64,000 nucleotides of DNA, from contig CAKRHW010000002.1 of assembly GCA_934339365.1 (NCBI GenBank), positions 124,001 through 188,000 on the forward strand, read 5' to 3'. Below the pieces are notes generated by a model. That model had not been told where the DNA came from. It did no database searches and was given only the letters and a program-made list of their open reading frames with translations. A program made the translations under genes and the position numbers. The DNA comes from an uncultured Lachnospiraceae bacterium. GTDB lineage: Bacteria; Bacillota; Clostridia; Lachnospirales; Lachnospiraceae. Shown piece after piece: positions 16,074-25,642 of the stretch (position 1 is its first letter; each line of letters opens with the position of its first letter).

Positions 16074-18465
16074 GACATTATTAAAAACAAAAGAGTTTGT
16101 GATTTTTGATGGAGCAATGGGTACTATGCTGCAGGCTGCAGGTCTGCAGTTAGGACATATTCCGGAAGAACTGAATTTTACGGAAGCAGAGCTTTTAGAA
16201 AATATACACCGCCAGTATGCACAGGCAGGTGCGGATCTTGTATATACGAATACATTTGGGGCAAATCGTTATAAATTGTCAAGAAGCAATTATTCGGTAG
16301 AAGAAGTAGTCAAAAAAGGAATTGCAAATGCAAGAAAAGGTGTAGAAGGTACAGATACACTCGTTGCATTAGATATTGGACCAATCGGACAAATGTTAGA
16401 ACCGACAGGAACACTGACGTTTGAAGAGGCATATGATATTTTTAAAGAAATCATTTTAGCCGGAGAAGAAGCAGATTTAATTGTTTTTGAAACAATGACT
16501 GACTTAGCAGAGGCTAAGGCTGCCATTTTAGCAGCAAAAGAAAATAGTGCAAAACCGATTGTCTGTACAATGACATTTGAGGAAAATCATAGAACATTTA
16601 CAGGTGTTTCTTTGTCAGCAATGGCGATGACAATAGAAGGATTAGGTGTGGATGCCTTAGGTATGAATTGTTCTTTAGGACCGGAAGAATTAGAACCAAT
16701 TGTAAAGGAATTAAGTAAGTGGACAAACACACCGATTGTTGTAAAACCAAATGCCGGTTTACCAGACCCGCTGACAAATGAATATAGTGTTGGACCAAAA
16801 GAATTTTCACAATATATGAAAAAAATGATTCCATATGGAATAAAAGCATTTGGTGGCTGTTGTGGTACAACTCCTGATTTTATTAGAGAATTAAAAAGAA
16901 TGTTAGATCAGGAAAAATATGTACCGGTAAAAAAACAATTGTCATCTATGATTTGTAGTTCTACAAAGGCATTGTTAATTGATGGACCTCGCATTATTGG
17001 AGAACGTATTAATCCTACCGGAAAGAAATTGTTTAAACAGGCATTGATGGACCATGATATGGGTTATATTTTGAAACAGGCAATCGAACAGGTAAATGGA
17101 GGAGCAGAGATTTTAGATGTAAATGTAGGACTTCCTGGAATTGATGAAAAGGAAATGATGGTAGAAGCAATAAAAGAAATACAGGCAGTTACAGATGTTC
17201 CTCTTCAGATTGATTCTACTATTCCGGAAGTGTTAGAAGCTGCACTTAGAGTTTATAACGGAAAGCCAATTGTAAATTCAGTAAACGGTGAAAAAAAATC
17301 TATGGATCATGTATTGCCACTGGTAAAAAAATATGGTGCAGCAGTTGTTGCATTAACATTAGATGAAAATGGAATTCCGAAAAAAGCACAAGACCGCTTT
17401 GCAATTGCAGAAAGGATCTTAAAAGAAGCGGAAAAATATGGGATTCCAAAAGAAAATATATTTGTTGACTGCTTGACACTAACAGTTTCAGCAGAACAGG
17501 AAGGTGCATTAGAAACATTAAAGGCAATTCGTATGGTAAAAGAAAAATTAGGACTGAGAACAGTTTTAGGTGTTTCTAATATTTCTTTTGGATTACCGAA
17601 TAGAGAATTGATTAATCAAAATTTCCTCGCAATGGCTTTAATGAGTGGTTTGGATTTGCCGATTATGAATCCAAATGTATTTTCTATGACAGCTGCGGTA
17701 CGCAGTTATCGTGTCCTTGCCAATATTGACAGAGATTCAAGAGAATATATTCAAAATTATAGTGGAGTCTCAATGAACACAAATGTAACAGGCGGGCAAA
17801 ATGGTCAGGCGGATAAACAGATTCAGATTGAAAACAAATTTAGTAAGGAAGGTCTGTTTTATGCAATTGATAATGGCCTGAAAGAAGAAGGAAATGAAAT
17901 TACAAAAAAACTGTTAGAGTCGACAGATCCAATGGTAATTGTAAATGAAATGTTGATTCCAGCATTAGATCAGGTTGGTGCAAAATTTGAGAAAGGAACA
18001 ATTTTTTTACCACAATTAATTTTGTCAGCAGATGTTGCCAAAGAGGGATTTTCTGTTATAAAAGAATTTTTAAATAAGACGAATGGAACACAGGAGAGTA
18101 AAGGAAAAATTGTAATTGCTACAGTAAAAGGTGATATCCATGATATTGGAAAAAATATTGTAAAAGTTCTTTTAGAAAATTATGGTTATACAGTAATTGA
18201 TTTAGGAAAAGATGTCCCTTATGAAGAGGTGTTAAAAGCCACTGTAGAACATGGAGCAAAATTAGTTGGACTGTCAGCTCTTATGACGACAACACTTGTT
18301 TCAATGGAAAAGACCATTCAACTATTACATGACAATCATGTAGATTGCAAAATTATGGTTGGAGGTGCTGTTCTTACACCTGAATATGCAAAAGAAATTG
18401 GCGCGGATTTCTATGCCAAAGATGCAAAAGAATCTGTAGATATTGCAAAAAGGGTGTTAGGTTAA
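16063..18465 (+). CDS. metH: Cobalamin-dependent methionine synthase, lacking the activation domain
   Basis: This 800-residue protein transfers the methyl group of methyl-THF to homocysteine via cobalamin. Domains in order: homocysteine-binding barrel (about 1-290; zinc Cys in GMNCSLGPEE and GGCCGTTPDF), pterin-binding barrel (about 310-570; IGERINPTGKK, DVNVGLPG), helical cap, and B12 domain with the GDIHDIGKN histidine loop at about residue 690. The fourth domain of E. coli-type MetH (AdoMet reactivation) is absent and supplied by the upstream gene. The GTG start lies inside that gene, with AAGGAG 7 bases upstream. I see no cobalamin riboswitch near the operon. Confidence 0.93.
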   Translation: MDFRTLLKTKEFVIFDGAMGTMLQAAGLQLGHIPEELNFTEAELLENIHRQYAQAGADLVYTNTFGANRYKLSRSNYSVEEVVKKGIANARKGVEGTDTLVALDIGPIGQMLEPTGTLTFEEAYDIFKEIILAGEEADLIVFETMTDLAEAKAAILAAKENSAKPIVCTMTFEENHRTFTGVSLSAMAMTIEGLGVDALGMNCSLGPEELEPIVKELSKWTNTPIVVKPNAGLPDPLTNEYSVGPKEFSQYMKKMIPYGIKAFGGCCGTTPDFIRELKRMLDQEKYVPVKKQLSSMICSSTKALLIDGPRIIGERINPTGKKLFKQALMDHDMGYILKQAIEQVNGGAEILDVNVGLPGIDEKEMMVEAIKEIQAVTDVPLQIDSTIPEVLEAALRVYNGKPIVNSVNGEKKSMDHVLPLVKKYGAAVVALTLDENGIPKKAQDRFAIAERILKEAEKYGIPKENIFVDCLTLTVSAEQEGALETLKAIRMVKEKLGLRTVLGVSNISFGLPNRELINQNFLAMALMSGLDLPIMNPNVFSMTAAVRSYRVLANIDRDSREYIQNYSGVSMNTNVTGGQNGQADKQIQIENKFSKEGLFYAIDNGLKEEGNEITKKLLESTDPMVIVNEMLIPALDQVGAKFEKGTIFLPQLILSADVAKEGFSVIKEFLNKTNGTQESKGKIVIATVKGDIHDIGKNIVKVLLENYGYTVIDLGKDVPYEEVLKATVEHGAKLVGLSALMTTTLVSMEKTIQLLHDNHVDCKIMVGGAVLTPEYAKEIGADFYAKDAKESVDIAKRVLG

Positions 18466-18504
18466 AGAATAATAAAACTTTTTTAGAATATTTATGTATA
18501 AAAC

Positions 18505-18533
18505 TTGAAAAAAGACATAAAATATATTATAAT
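18505..18533 (+). promoter_or_regulatory. Strong sigma-A promoter upstream of the ncRNA locus
   Basis: TTGAAA (18505-18510) and a perfect TATAAT (18528-18533) are 17 bases apart, giving a start near 18540. A transcript from here to the terminator at 18893 would be about 355 nt. The first bases contain GTCAAA...TTTGAC (18541-18580), a short stem. Confidence 0.65.
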
Positions 18534-18663
18534 TAAGACAGTCAAATAGAGAGGCATTTACACAAGTATATGTCTTTTGACGTGGTTTGGGGATGTTTTA
18601 TGAACTGATATATCATAGAATTACCAAATCAATAATTAAATTATCCTTTTTATATAATTTTCC

Positions 18664-18893
18664 TGGGATGCACGATAACTTCCGTTTATTTTGTTCCTAC
18701 ATTTTTGAATTGGGATTCCAATATCGGTAATAAGATATGTCAGGCCTCCATTATGAGTGGACGACAGAGTTATTATGCTGAGGATGCCCACCTAGCGTTG
18801 CTAGGACTCAAAGTGCGGAAGCCGGCATTCTGGGAGCTATGTGTGTTAATTCACCCAAGACAACTTGCTTTACTACGGGCAAGTTGTTTTTTT
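18664..18893 (+). ncRNA. ssrS: Structured ncRNA, probably 6S RNA
   Basis: The gap between metH and the SpoIID gene has no credible protein gene but much local structure and a higher GC content than its surroundings. Hairpins include ATTGG-GATT-CCAAT (about 18708-18721), CCATT-ATG-AGTGG, CCTAGC-GTT-GCTAGG, and distal pairings GATGCC/GGCATT and CCTACAT/ATGTGTG that close a long rod. A rod with an internal bubble ending in a strong terminator, plus segments such as TTTTTGAATTGGGATTCC, recalls Firmicutes 6S RNA, which binds sigma-A RNA polymerase. The 5' end is uncertain: a TATAAT at 18653-18658 would start it near 18664, the stronger promoter near 18540. Class assignment is from memory; structure and terminator are seen. 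Confidence 0.55.
18860..18893 (+). terminator. Intrinsic terminator of the ncRNA
   Basis: A perfect 9-bp stem (ACAACTTGC 18860-18868 with 18879-18887) is followed by a run of seven or more T. Textbook Rho-independent terminator. Confidence 0.85.
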
Positions 18894-18954
18894 ATTACAG
18901 AATAAGTAAAAGGAGGTATATGTTTATAAAATAAAGCATACAATTAGTAAGAAA

Positions 18955-20646
18955 ATGAAAAAGGAATTGTATGTGAAAAAAAATAAGAAGAGATATCGAT
19001 TCGGTGTCTTGCTTTTATGTGTCGGAGTAATATGTTTTCTAAAATGGAAGGATCGAAATAAAAATATAATGATTAGGGAATTCCAGAATGTGTATATAGA
19101 ATCTATCAGTCAGAATTCCATGGTAGCCATGATAAACGGAAAATACGAAAAATTTCATACGAAGGATATAGATATGCCTGTTGAAAACTGCTTTGCAGAC
19201 GTAAAAATATATGGAGACTATGTGACAAAAATAAGATTAAAATCTTGTAAAGTAACAGGGAAAATACGAAAAATTAAAAAAAATACAATCGAAATTGAAG
19301 GATACGGAGAAAGAAAAATTCAAGAGAATGCAACGTTTTTAGAAAAGGAATCGAGGAAGTTGTCTAACAAGGAACGGTTATGTGTGGGGAATCAGACAAC
19401 AGAATTTTTTTTAGAACAAGATCAGATTTGTGGTGCGATCATAGATTCCACAATACAGGATCAGATTCGGGTTTTGATTTCTACTAGTAATTATAAAGGA
19501 ATTTATCATAAACGTTTGTGTCTGATGGCTGAGGGTGACTATAAAATCATAACAGGAAAAAATTCTTTACAGAAAAAGAAAAATGAACAAGTTGTATTAG
19601 ACAAGGGAAGTTCTTTTTTTTTAGATACCAATTGTATTAAAATACAATGTATGAAGAAGGAGCAAGGCATTATTTTGCAAAATGTAGAGAGAGCGAAAAA
19701 GAAAGAACCATATCCAGGATGTATTTATGTTATGAAAGATCAACAGGGGCTGGTTGTCATAAATGAATTAGATTTAGAAACGTATCTTTCTTATGTAGTC
19801 TGTTCTGAAATCCCAGATTCCTATGAAAAAGAGGCTTTGAAGGCACAGGCAATATGTGCAAGAACATATGCATTAAAGCAATTAAAAGGACATCGTTATG
19901 AAGAGTATGGGGCGAATTTAGATGACAGTGTAATGTCACAAGTATATCATAATTATGTTCCTTCTTCTAAAATCAAACAGGCTGTCTCTGATACAAAAGG
20001 AATTGCTATTTATTATAAAAATACACCGATTGATGCATATTTTTTTTCGACTTCATGTGGTGTGACGAGTGATGCCATGATATGGAGTACAAAAGGAAAA
20101 CCATATTTAAAAGGTAAAGTATTAGGTAAAACAGAACTTGTTGATTTAAATCATGAAAAAGAATTCAGGGCTTTTATTAAGAATGATTATGATGCATATG
20201 ATAGTAAAGAGCCATATTTCAGGTGGCAGACAGAATGGGAAAAAGAAGAACTGCAAAGTCATTTAGAGAGTACATATCATGTCAAATTAGGAAAAATAAC
20301 AGCCATCAAAGTATTGAAAAGAGGGACAAATGGAATTGCTTTGCTTGTAAAAGTACAAGGGAAAAAAGACTCCATTCTTTTAAAAGGAGAACTTGAAATT
20401 CGGAAACAATTGTTACTTCCAAAGCAAAAAATCATGTTAAAAGATGGAAGTATTCGAAATGATTTAACGATGTTACCGAGTGCTTATGTAACATTTGAAA
20501 TAAAAGATAATCAGATCATTGGTTTTGGCGGAGGATATGGACATGGAGTCGGTGCAAGTCAAAATGCAATGAATCAGATGGCAAAAGAGGGGAAACGTGC
20601 ATCAGAAATTCTTACATTTTTTTATAATGGAGTAGAAGTAAAATAA
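18955..20646 (+). CDS. SpoIID/LytB domain protein
   Basis: This 563-residue protein has an N-terminal signal anchor (about residues 17-33). A region of SH3-like beta segments follows, and then a SpoIID/LytB domain (about 275-420: NELDLETYLSYVVCSEIPDSYEKEALKAQAICARTYAL in two stretches). The domain's key glutamate is in CSEIP, and FFSTSCGVT and FGGGYGHGVGASQNAM come later. SpoIID is a lytic transglycosylase that cuts septal peptidoglycan during engulfment; this protein is longer than SpoIID and could be a paralogue acting on the wall outside the membrane. The SD is odd: the only good AGGAGG (18911-18916) belongs to a four-codon frame upstream, leaving just GTAAG near this ATG. Confidence 0.82.
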   Translation: MKKELYVKKNKKRYRFGVLLLCVGVICFLKWKDRNKNIMIREFQNVYIESISQNSMVAMINGKYEKFHTKDIDMPVENCFADVKIYGDYVTKIRLKSCKVTGKIRKIKKNTIEIEGYGERKIQENATFLEKESRKLSNKERLCVGNQTTEFFLEQDQICGAIIDSTIQDQIRVLISTSNYKGIYHKRLCLMAEGDYKIITGKNSLQKKKNEQVVLDKGSSFFLDTNCIKIQCMKKEQGIILQNVERAKKKEPYPGCIYVMKDQQGLVVINELDLETYLSYVVCSEIPDSYEKEALKAQAICARTYALKQLKGHRYEEYGANLDDSVMSQVYHNYVPSSKIKQAVSDTKGIAIYYKNTPIDAYFFSTSCGVTSDAMIWSTKGKPYLKGKVLGKTELVDLNHEKEFRAFIKNDYDAYDSKEPYFRWQTEWEKEELQSHLESTYHVKLGKITAIKVLKRGTNGIALLVKVQGKKDSILLKGELEIRKQLLLPKQKIMLKDGSIRNDLTMLPSAYVTFEIKDNQIIGFGGGYGHGVGASQNAMNQMAKEGKRASEILTFFYNGVEVK

Positions 20647-20650
20647 AATA

Positions 20651-20700
20651 AAAACAGGAAATCCTGCTTATTTAAGAAGAGGATTTCCTGTTTTTTATTT
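20651..20700. terminator. Bidirectional terminator between the SpoIID-like gene and yihY
   Basis: A perfect 15-bp stem (20651-20665 with 20680-20694) has A-runs on the left and T-runs on the right, so it can terminate both converging genes. It overlaps the last codons of yihY. Confidence 0.85.
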
Positions 20701-21544
20701 TACGTTTTAATTTTTGCATGGTTAAAATGTTTTCTTTGAAAAATACATTCAGCTCACCACCTAAAAAAATAATAAACATGCAGACATAGAGCCAGAGCAT
20801 TAAAATTACAATTGTGGTAAGACTTCCATACATATTTGAATAGTGTGAAAAGTGGTCTACATAGATGGAAAATAAATAGGAAAATGCCATCCAGCCAATA
20901 GAAGACAGGATGGAACCAGGAAGTAATTCTCCTAAGGAATATCCACTTTTATGAACTGTTTTGTAAATCATAAGAAAAAATAATGTCAATACGCACAGTG
21001 CAATTAAGGTTCGATTTCCAAAGATTGTATCAATGATATCATATAAAATCGGGAGTTTGGATGCTAATAAAGAGTAAAGTTTATTTCCAAATACGATAAT
21101 ACCGAGTGTAAAAACAATTACAACAATAAAGATAAACGTATATATAATGGACAAAAATCTTGAAATGATATAATTTCTTTTATCCGGAATATGATATACG
21201 CAATACATACCGGTCACAATCGCAAAAACACCCTTTGAAGCTGCCCAGAGGGAAGTAATACTAGTTATAGAAATAATGGTACCAGAATTCTTTGAGTAAA
21301 TATCAGAAATAATCTGTTCTAGAAATTGATCTAATGTGGAAGGCAAAATTTCTTTTACCGCCTGAAATAATGTGTCCTGGGGAATAGAAGTAAATCCTAT
21401 CAGTGTAAATAGTAATAAAATCAAAGGAAATATAGATAATATAATAAAATAAGATGCCTGGGCACTGTATAAGCTGACATTGTCTTCGGAGATTCTGAGT
21501 GAAAAATCTCGAATGGTAGTATATATCTTTTTCAAAACTTTCAT
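20672..21544 (-). CDS. YihY/BrkB family integral membrane protein
   Basis: This 290-residue protein has six hydrophobic segments in the YihY/virulence factor BrkB pattern (LYSAQASYFIILSIFPLILL near the start, SLTTIVILMLWLYVCMFIIFLGGELN near the end, ending in the family's LG(G/A)ELN motif). The family was once thought to be RNase BN, which is incorrect; its transport or membrane role is unclear. The frame is open from 21640, but on the minus strand GGAG stands 6 bases before the ATG at 21544 and not before the earlier ones. Monocistronic. Confidence 0.85.
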   Translation of the reverse strand: MKVLKKIYTTIRDFSLRISEDNVSLYSAQASYFIILSIFPLILLLFTLIGFTSIPQDTLFQAVKEILPSTLDQFLEQIISDIYSKNSGTIISITSITSLWAASKGVFAIVTGMYCVYHIPDKRNYIISRFLSIIYTFIFIVVIVFTLGIIVFGNKLYSLLASKLPILYDIIDTIFGNRTLIALCVLTLFFLMIYKTVHKSGYSLGELLPGSILSSIGWMAFSYLFSIYVDHFSHYSNMYGSLTTIVILMLWLYVCMFIIFLGGELNVFFKENILTMQKLKRKIKNRKSSS

Positions 21545-21650
21545 GTGATTCTCCATTCCTTTTAAAATTTTATTCATTGTATCACTTTTTTGACTTCTAA
21601 GCAAGGTTGACTTTTCCTGGAAAGAATCATAGGGAAACAAAAGGAAGTTC

Positions 21651-21679
21651 TTGACGATAAAAAATATGTATGCTAAACT
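21651..21679 (+). promoter_or_regulatory. Promoter of the pheST T-box transcript
   Basis: TTGACG (21651-21656) and TAAACT (21674-21679) are 17 bases apart, with an extended -10 TGC before the hexamer. It starts the RNA about 10 bases before the T-box stem I region. Confidence 0.6.
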
Positions 21680-21696
21680 ATAGAAAGTTTCATAAG

Positions 21697-21948
21697 AAAA
21701 AGCGATGATAGTGCATAGTAGATATTAAAATCCTCTTTAGAGAATGAAGATCGATGGCTGGAAGTCTTCTAGAGCAGATTTAATGATTGAATTTCACACT
21801 GGAGCTTCATAACTGAAATTAGACAGATTGAGAGTAGGTTGTGACGTTTATACACGTTACGTATTTAGAAAGTGCTTACTTGAATGTAAGAATCTGGGTG
21901 GTACCGCGGAATATAACTTCGTCCCTGTTATGGGGAGGGAGTTTTTTT
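21697..21948 (+). promoter_or_regulatory. T-box riboswitch (tRNA-Phe) controlling pheST
   Basis: The 14-base T-box core GGGTGGTACCGCGG (21897-21910) is present, followed by a terminator stem (about 21917-21942) and a run of seven T. Upstream lies a long stem I region with the candidate specifier triplet TTC (Phe) at about 21793-21795 in GAATTTCAC. Uncharged tRNA-Phe would pair with TTC and, through its CCA end, with the T-box, favouring read-through into pheS. Boundaries approximate. Confidence 0.9.
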
Positions 21949-22084
21949 ATTTCATCAGGAAATTTCTTTGGAATTTAGATGAAAAACTTATGTTACTGGT
22001 TTCATGAAGATTCTGTCAGGGGATCTCATGATAACGAAAGTAGTCTATTCTGACTCGTATAAATTGTAAGAAAGGACGATAAAA

Positions 22085-23104
22085 ATGAAAGAAAAGTTAG
22101 AAGCGATTCGTGCAGAAGCTTTGAAAAAAATGAATGAGGTTGAGAATTTAGATGCCTTAAATGAAATTCGTGTTTCTGTATTGGGAAAAAAAGGAAAATT
22201 AACAGAAGTATTAAAAGGAATGAAAGAGGTTGCTCCGGAAGACCGTCCAAAAGTCGGACAAATGGTAAATGAGGCAAGAGCAAGTATTGAACAGAAATTA
22301 GAAGAAGTAAAAAAAGATTTAACAGAAAAAGCCAGAGAAAAGAAATTAAAATCTGAAGTTATAGATGTAACACTTCCTGCAAAAAAGAATAAGGTGGGTC
22401 ATAGACATCCAAATACAATTGCATTAGATGAAGTAGAAAAGATTTTTGTGGGTATGGGCTATGAAGTAGTAGAAGGTCCGGAAGTAGAATATGATTATTA
22501 TAATTTTGAAGCATTAAATATTCCGGCAAACCATCCAGCGAAAGACGAACAGGATACGTTTTATATTAATGATAAGATTTTACTTCGTACACAGACGTCT
22601 GGTGTACAGGTGCATGAAATGGAAAAGGGAAAACTTCCAATTCGTATGATTGCACCAGGAAGAGTTTTTCGTTCCGATGAAGTGGATGCAACACATTCTC
22701 CATCGTTTCATCAGATAGAGGGACTTGTAATTGATAAGAATGTAACTTTTTCAGATTTAAAGGGTACACTACAGGAATTTGCAGTGCAATTATTTGGAAA
22801 AGATACAAAAGTAAAATTCCGTCCACATCATTTCCCATTTACGGAGCCAAGTGCTGAAATGGATGTTTCCTGCTTTAAATGTGGTGGAAAAGGATGTCGT
22901 TTCTGTAAAGGAGAAGGATGGATTGAAATTTTAGGATGTGGAATGGTTCATCCTCATGTTTTGGAAATGAGCGGAATTGATCCGGAAGAATATAGTGGAT
23001 TTGCGTTTGGAGTTGGTCTTGAACGTATTGCATTATTAAAATATGAGATCGATGATATGCGATTATTATATGAGAATGATTATAGATTTTTAGAGCAGTT
23101 TTAA
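22085..23104 (+). CDS. pheS: Phenylalanine-tRNA ligase alpha subunit
   Basis: This 339-residue class II aminoacyl-tRNA synthetase catalytic subunit forms an alpha2-beta2 enzyme with PheT. It has an N-terminal coiled coil (about 1-90), motif 2 GRVFRSDEVDATHSPSFHQ (about 200-218), the Cys cluster CFKCGGKGCRFCK (about 262-274) and motif 3 GFAFGVGLERIALLKY (about 305-320). Length is normal. SD GAAAGGA lies upstream. Expression is under the T-box above. Confidence 0.96.
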   Translation: MKEKLEAIRAEALKKMNEVENLDALNEIRVSVLGKKGKLTEVLKGMKEVAPEDRPKVGQMVNEARASIEQKLEEVKKDLTEKAREKKLKSEVIDVTLPAKKNKVGHRHPNTIALDEVEKIFVGMGYEVVEGPEVEYDYYNFEALNIPANHPAKDEQDTFYINDKILLRTQTSGVQVHEMEKGKLPIRMIAPGRVFRSDEVDATHSPSFHQIEGLVIDKNVTFSDLKGTLQEFAVQLFGKDTKVKFRPHHFPFTEPSAEMDVSCFKCGGKGCRFCKGEGWIEILGCGMVHPHVLEMSGIDPEEYSGFAFGVGLERIALLKYEIDDMRLLYENDYRFLEQF

Positions 23105-23138
23105 ATAAAATTGATGGATAAGATAAAAGGAGGCAACT

Positions 23139-25571
23139 ATGAATACACCATTGTCATGGATTAAAGCATATGTACCTGATCTTGATTGCACATCACAGGA
23201 ATATATGGATGCAATGACGTTAACAGGTACAAAAGTAGAAGGATATACAGAATTAGATGCAGATTTGGATAAAATCGTTGTTGGACAGGTAACAAAAATT
23301 GAGAAACATCCAGATGCTGATAAGTTAGTAATCTGCCAGGTAAATGTTGGAAAACAAAATGCAGAGGAAGGAACAGTGCAGATTGTAACAGGAGCAACCA
23401 ATGTATTTGAAGGTGCAAAAGTTCCTGTCGTTTTAGATGGAGGACGCGTGGCCGGAGGACATGATGGAAATCGTGTAGCCGGAGGTGTAAAAATAAAAAA
23501 AGGAAAACTTCGTGGTGTGCCATCATTTGGAATGATGTGTTCCATTGAAGAATTAGGATCAACAAGAGACTTTTATCCAAAGGCACCTGTAGATGGTCTT
23601 TATATTTTAGATGAGGACACAGAGGTTGGAGCAGATGCAGTAGAAGTATTAGGATTACATGACTGCGTTGTAGAGTATGAAATCACATCAAATCGTGTAG
23701 ACTGTTATGGAATTATTGGAATTGCCAGAGAAGCAGCTGCAACATTTAGAAAAGAATTCAAGCCTCCGGTCATTAAAGAAACTGGAAATACGGAAGATGT
23801 AAATAATTATGTAAAAGTTTCTGTAGAAGCTAAAGATTTATGTTCCCGTTATTGTGCACGTGTCATTAAAAATGTAAAAATTGGACCATCTCCGGAGTGG
23901 ATGCAACACAGATTAGCAGCAACAGGAATTCGTCCAATTAATAATCTGGTAGATATTACAAATTATGTAATGGCAGAATATGGTCAGCCAATGCATGCTT
24001 ATGATATGAGTAAATTAGCCGGAAATCAGATTTGTGTAAAGAGAGCACAAGATAGAGAAGAATTTGTAACATTAGATGGCGAAACAAGAACATTAGATGA
24101 AAATGTATTAATGATTGCAGATGGAGAAAAGGCAGTAGGGATTGCAGGAATTATGGGCGGAGAAAATTCTATGATTACAGATGATGTAGAAACCGTTTTA
24201 TTAGAATCTGCCTGCTTTGATGGAACAAATATTCGTCTTTCATCAAAACGTTTAGGATTACGTACGGATGCATCCGGTAAGTTTGAAAAAGGACTTGATC
24301 CAAATAATGCAATTGATGCAATGAACCGGGCATGTCAGTTAATCGAAGAAACCGGTGCCGGTGAGGTAGTTGGTGGAGTCATTGATTTTTATCCGGAAGT
24401 AAAGAAAGAAGAAAGAGTAAAATTCCATCCGGATAAGGTAAATCAACTTTTGGGTACGAATATCTCAAAAGAAGATATGCTAGGATATTTTAAAATGATA
24501 GATTTAGGATATGATGAAACAACAGAAGAGATTATCGTTCCATCATTTCGTCAGGATTTACACAGAGATGCAGATATTGCAGAAGAAGTTGCAAGATTTT
24601 ATGGATATGATAAAATTCCAACAACTTTGCCAAAGGGTGCAGCTACTGCCGGTAAAATTCCATTCAAGCAGAGGGTAGAAGAAGTTGCCAGAAATATTGC
24701 AGAATTTTGTGGATTTTCTCAGGGAATGACTTATTCGTTCGAAAGTCCGAAAGTATTTGATAAGCTGTTGTTTGCAGAAGATGCCATAGAAAGACAGGCA
24801 ATCAAGATTAAAAATCCATTAGGTGAAGACTTTAGTATTATGAGAACAACATCACTTCATGGTATGCTGACATCACTTTCTACGAATTACAATCGTAGAA
24901 ATAAAAATGTAAAATTATATGAATTAGGAAATATATATATTCCAAAGGCACTTCCACTTACAGAACTTCCAGATGAAAGAATGCAGTTTACTTTAGGCTT
25001 TTATGGAGATGGAGATTTCTTTGACATGAAGGGTGTTGTAGAAGAATTCTTAGATAAGGTTGGAATGAAGGAACAGCCTCAATACGATCCAGATGCGAAA
25101 AAGCCATTTTTACATCCGGGACGTCAGGCAAATATTCTTTATAATGATGAAGTAATCGGATATCTTGGAGAAGTACATCCGGTTGTTGCTGAAAATTATA
25201 ATTTAGGTGAGAGAACGTATATTGCTGTCATTGATATGCCTCTAATTACAAAAAATGCTACATTTGACAGAAAATATACCGGAATTGCAAAATATCCAGC
25301 CATGACAAGAGACATCAGTATGGTTATGCCAAAAGATATTCTTGTAGGACAGGTAGAAGAAGTGATTAAAAAGAAAGGTGGAAAATTATTAGAAAGTTTC
25401 CATTTATTTGATTTATATGAAGGTTCACAGATTAAGAGCGGATTTAAGTCAGTTGCATATTCTATTTCTTTCCGCGCAAAAGATCGTACATTAGAAGATA
25501 AAGAAGTAACAGCAATTATGGAAAAAATTGTAAAAGAATTAAGTGATATGGGAATCGAATTAAGAGGATAA
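23139..25571 (+). CDS. pheT: Phenylalanine-tRNA ligase beta subunit
   Basis: At 810 residues, all standard PheT modules are present: N-terminal EMAP/tRNA-binding domain (about 39-150), B3/B4 editing domain (about 205-385), B5 domain (about 410-475), catalytic-like core, and C-terminal anticodon-binding FDX-ACB domain (YPAMTRDISMVMPKD, about 720 on). It clears mischarged Tyr-tRNA-Phe and binds the tRNA. It follows pheS by 34 bases with AAAGGAGG before the ATG. A bidirectional terminator follows. Confidence 0.96.
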   Translation: MNTPLSWIKAYVPDLDCTSQEYMDAMTLTGTKVEGYTELDADLDKIVVGQVTKIEKHPDADKLVICQVNVGKQNAEEGTVQIVTGATNVFEGAKVPVVLDGGRVAGGHDGNRVAGGVKIKKGKLRGVPSFGMMCSIEELGSTRDFYPKAPVDGLYILDEDTEVGADAVEVLGLHDCVVEYEITSNRVDCYGIIGIAREAAATFRKEFKPPVIKETGNTEDVNNYVKVSVEAKDLCSRYCARVIKNVKIGPSPEWMQHRLAATGIRPINNLVDITNYVMAEYGQPMHAYDMSKLAGNQICVKRAQDREEFVTLDGETRTLDENVLMIADGEKAVGIAGIMGGENSMITDDVETVLLESACFDGTNIRLSSKRLGLRTDASGKFEKGLDPNNAIDAMNRACQLIEETGAGEVVGGVIDFYPEVKKEERVKFHPDKVNQLLGTNISKEDMLGYFKMIDLGYDETTEEIIVPSFRQDLHRDADIAEEVARFYGYDKIPTTLPKGAATAGKIPFKQRVEEVARNIAEFCGFSQGMTYSFESPKVFDKLLFAEDAIERQAIKIKNPLGEDFSIMRTTSLHGMLTSLSTNYNRRNKNVKLYELGNIYIPKALPLTELPDERMQFTLGFYGDGDFFDMKGVVEEFLDKVGMKEQPQYDPDAKKPFLHPGRQANILYNDEVIGYLGEVHPVVAENYNLGERTYIAVIDMPLITKNATFDRKYTGIAKYPAMTRDISMVMPKDILVGQVEEVIKKKGGKLLESFHLFDLYEGSQIKSGFKSVAYSISFRAKDRTLEDKEVTAIMEKIVKELSDMGIELRG

Positions 25572-25585
25572 TAAAATTTATAAAA

Positions 25586-25629
25586 AAATATACCGACCTT
25601 AAATCATAAGATTTGGGGTCGGTATATTT
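25586..25629. terminator. Bidirectional terminator after pheT
   Basis: A 20-bp stem (25586-25605 with 25610-25629, two G-U pairs) with a 4-base ATAA loop is flanked by A-rich and T-rich sequence on both sides. It separates pheT from the converging ABC operon. Confidence 0.85.
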
Positions 25630-25642
25630 ATAAAAAACTTTT

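Noticed and set aside
18705..18905. A 66-codon plus-strand frame in the metH-SpoIID gap
   Set aside because: It coincides with the structured ncRNA and its terminator, has no SD, and the peptide has no protein-like conservation that I recognise.
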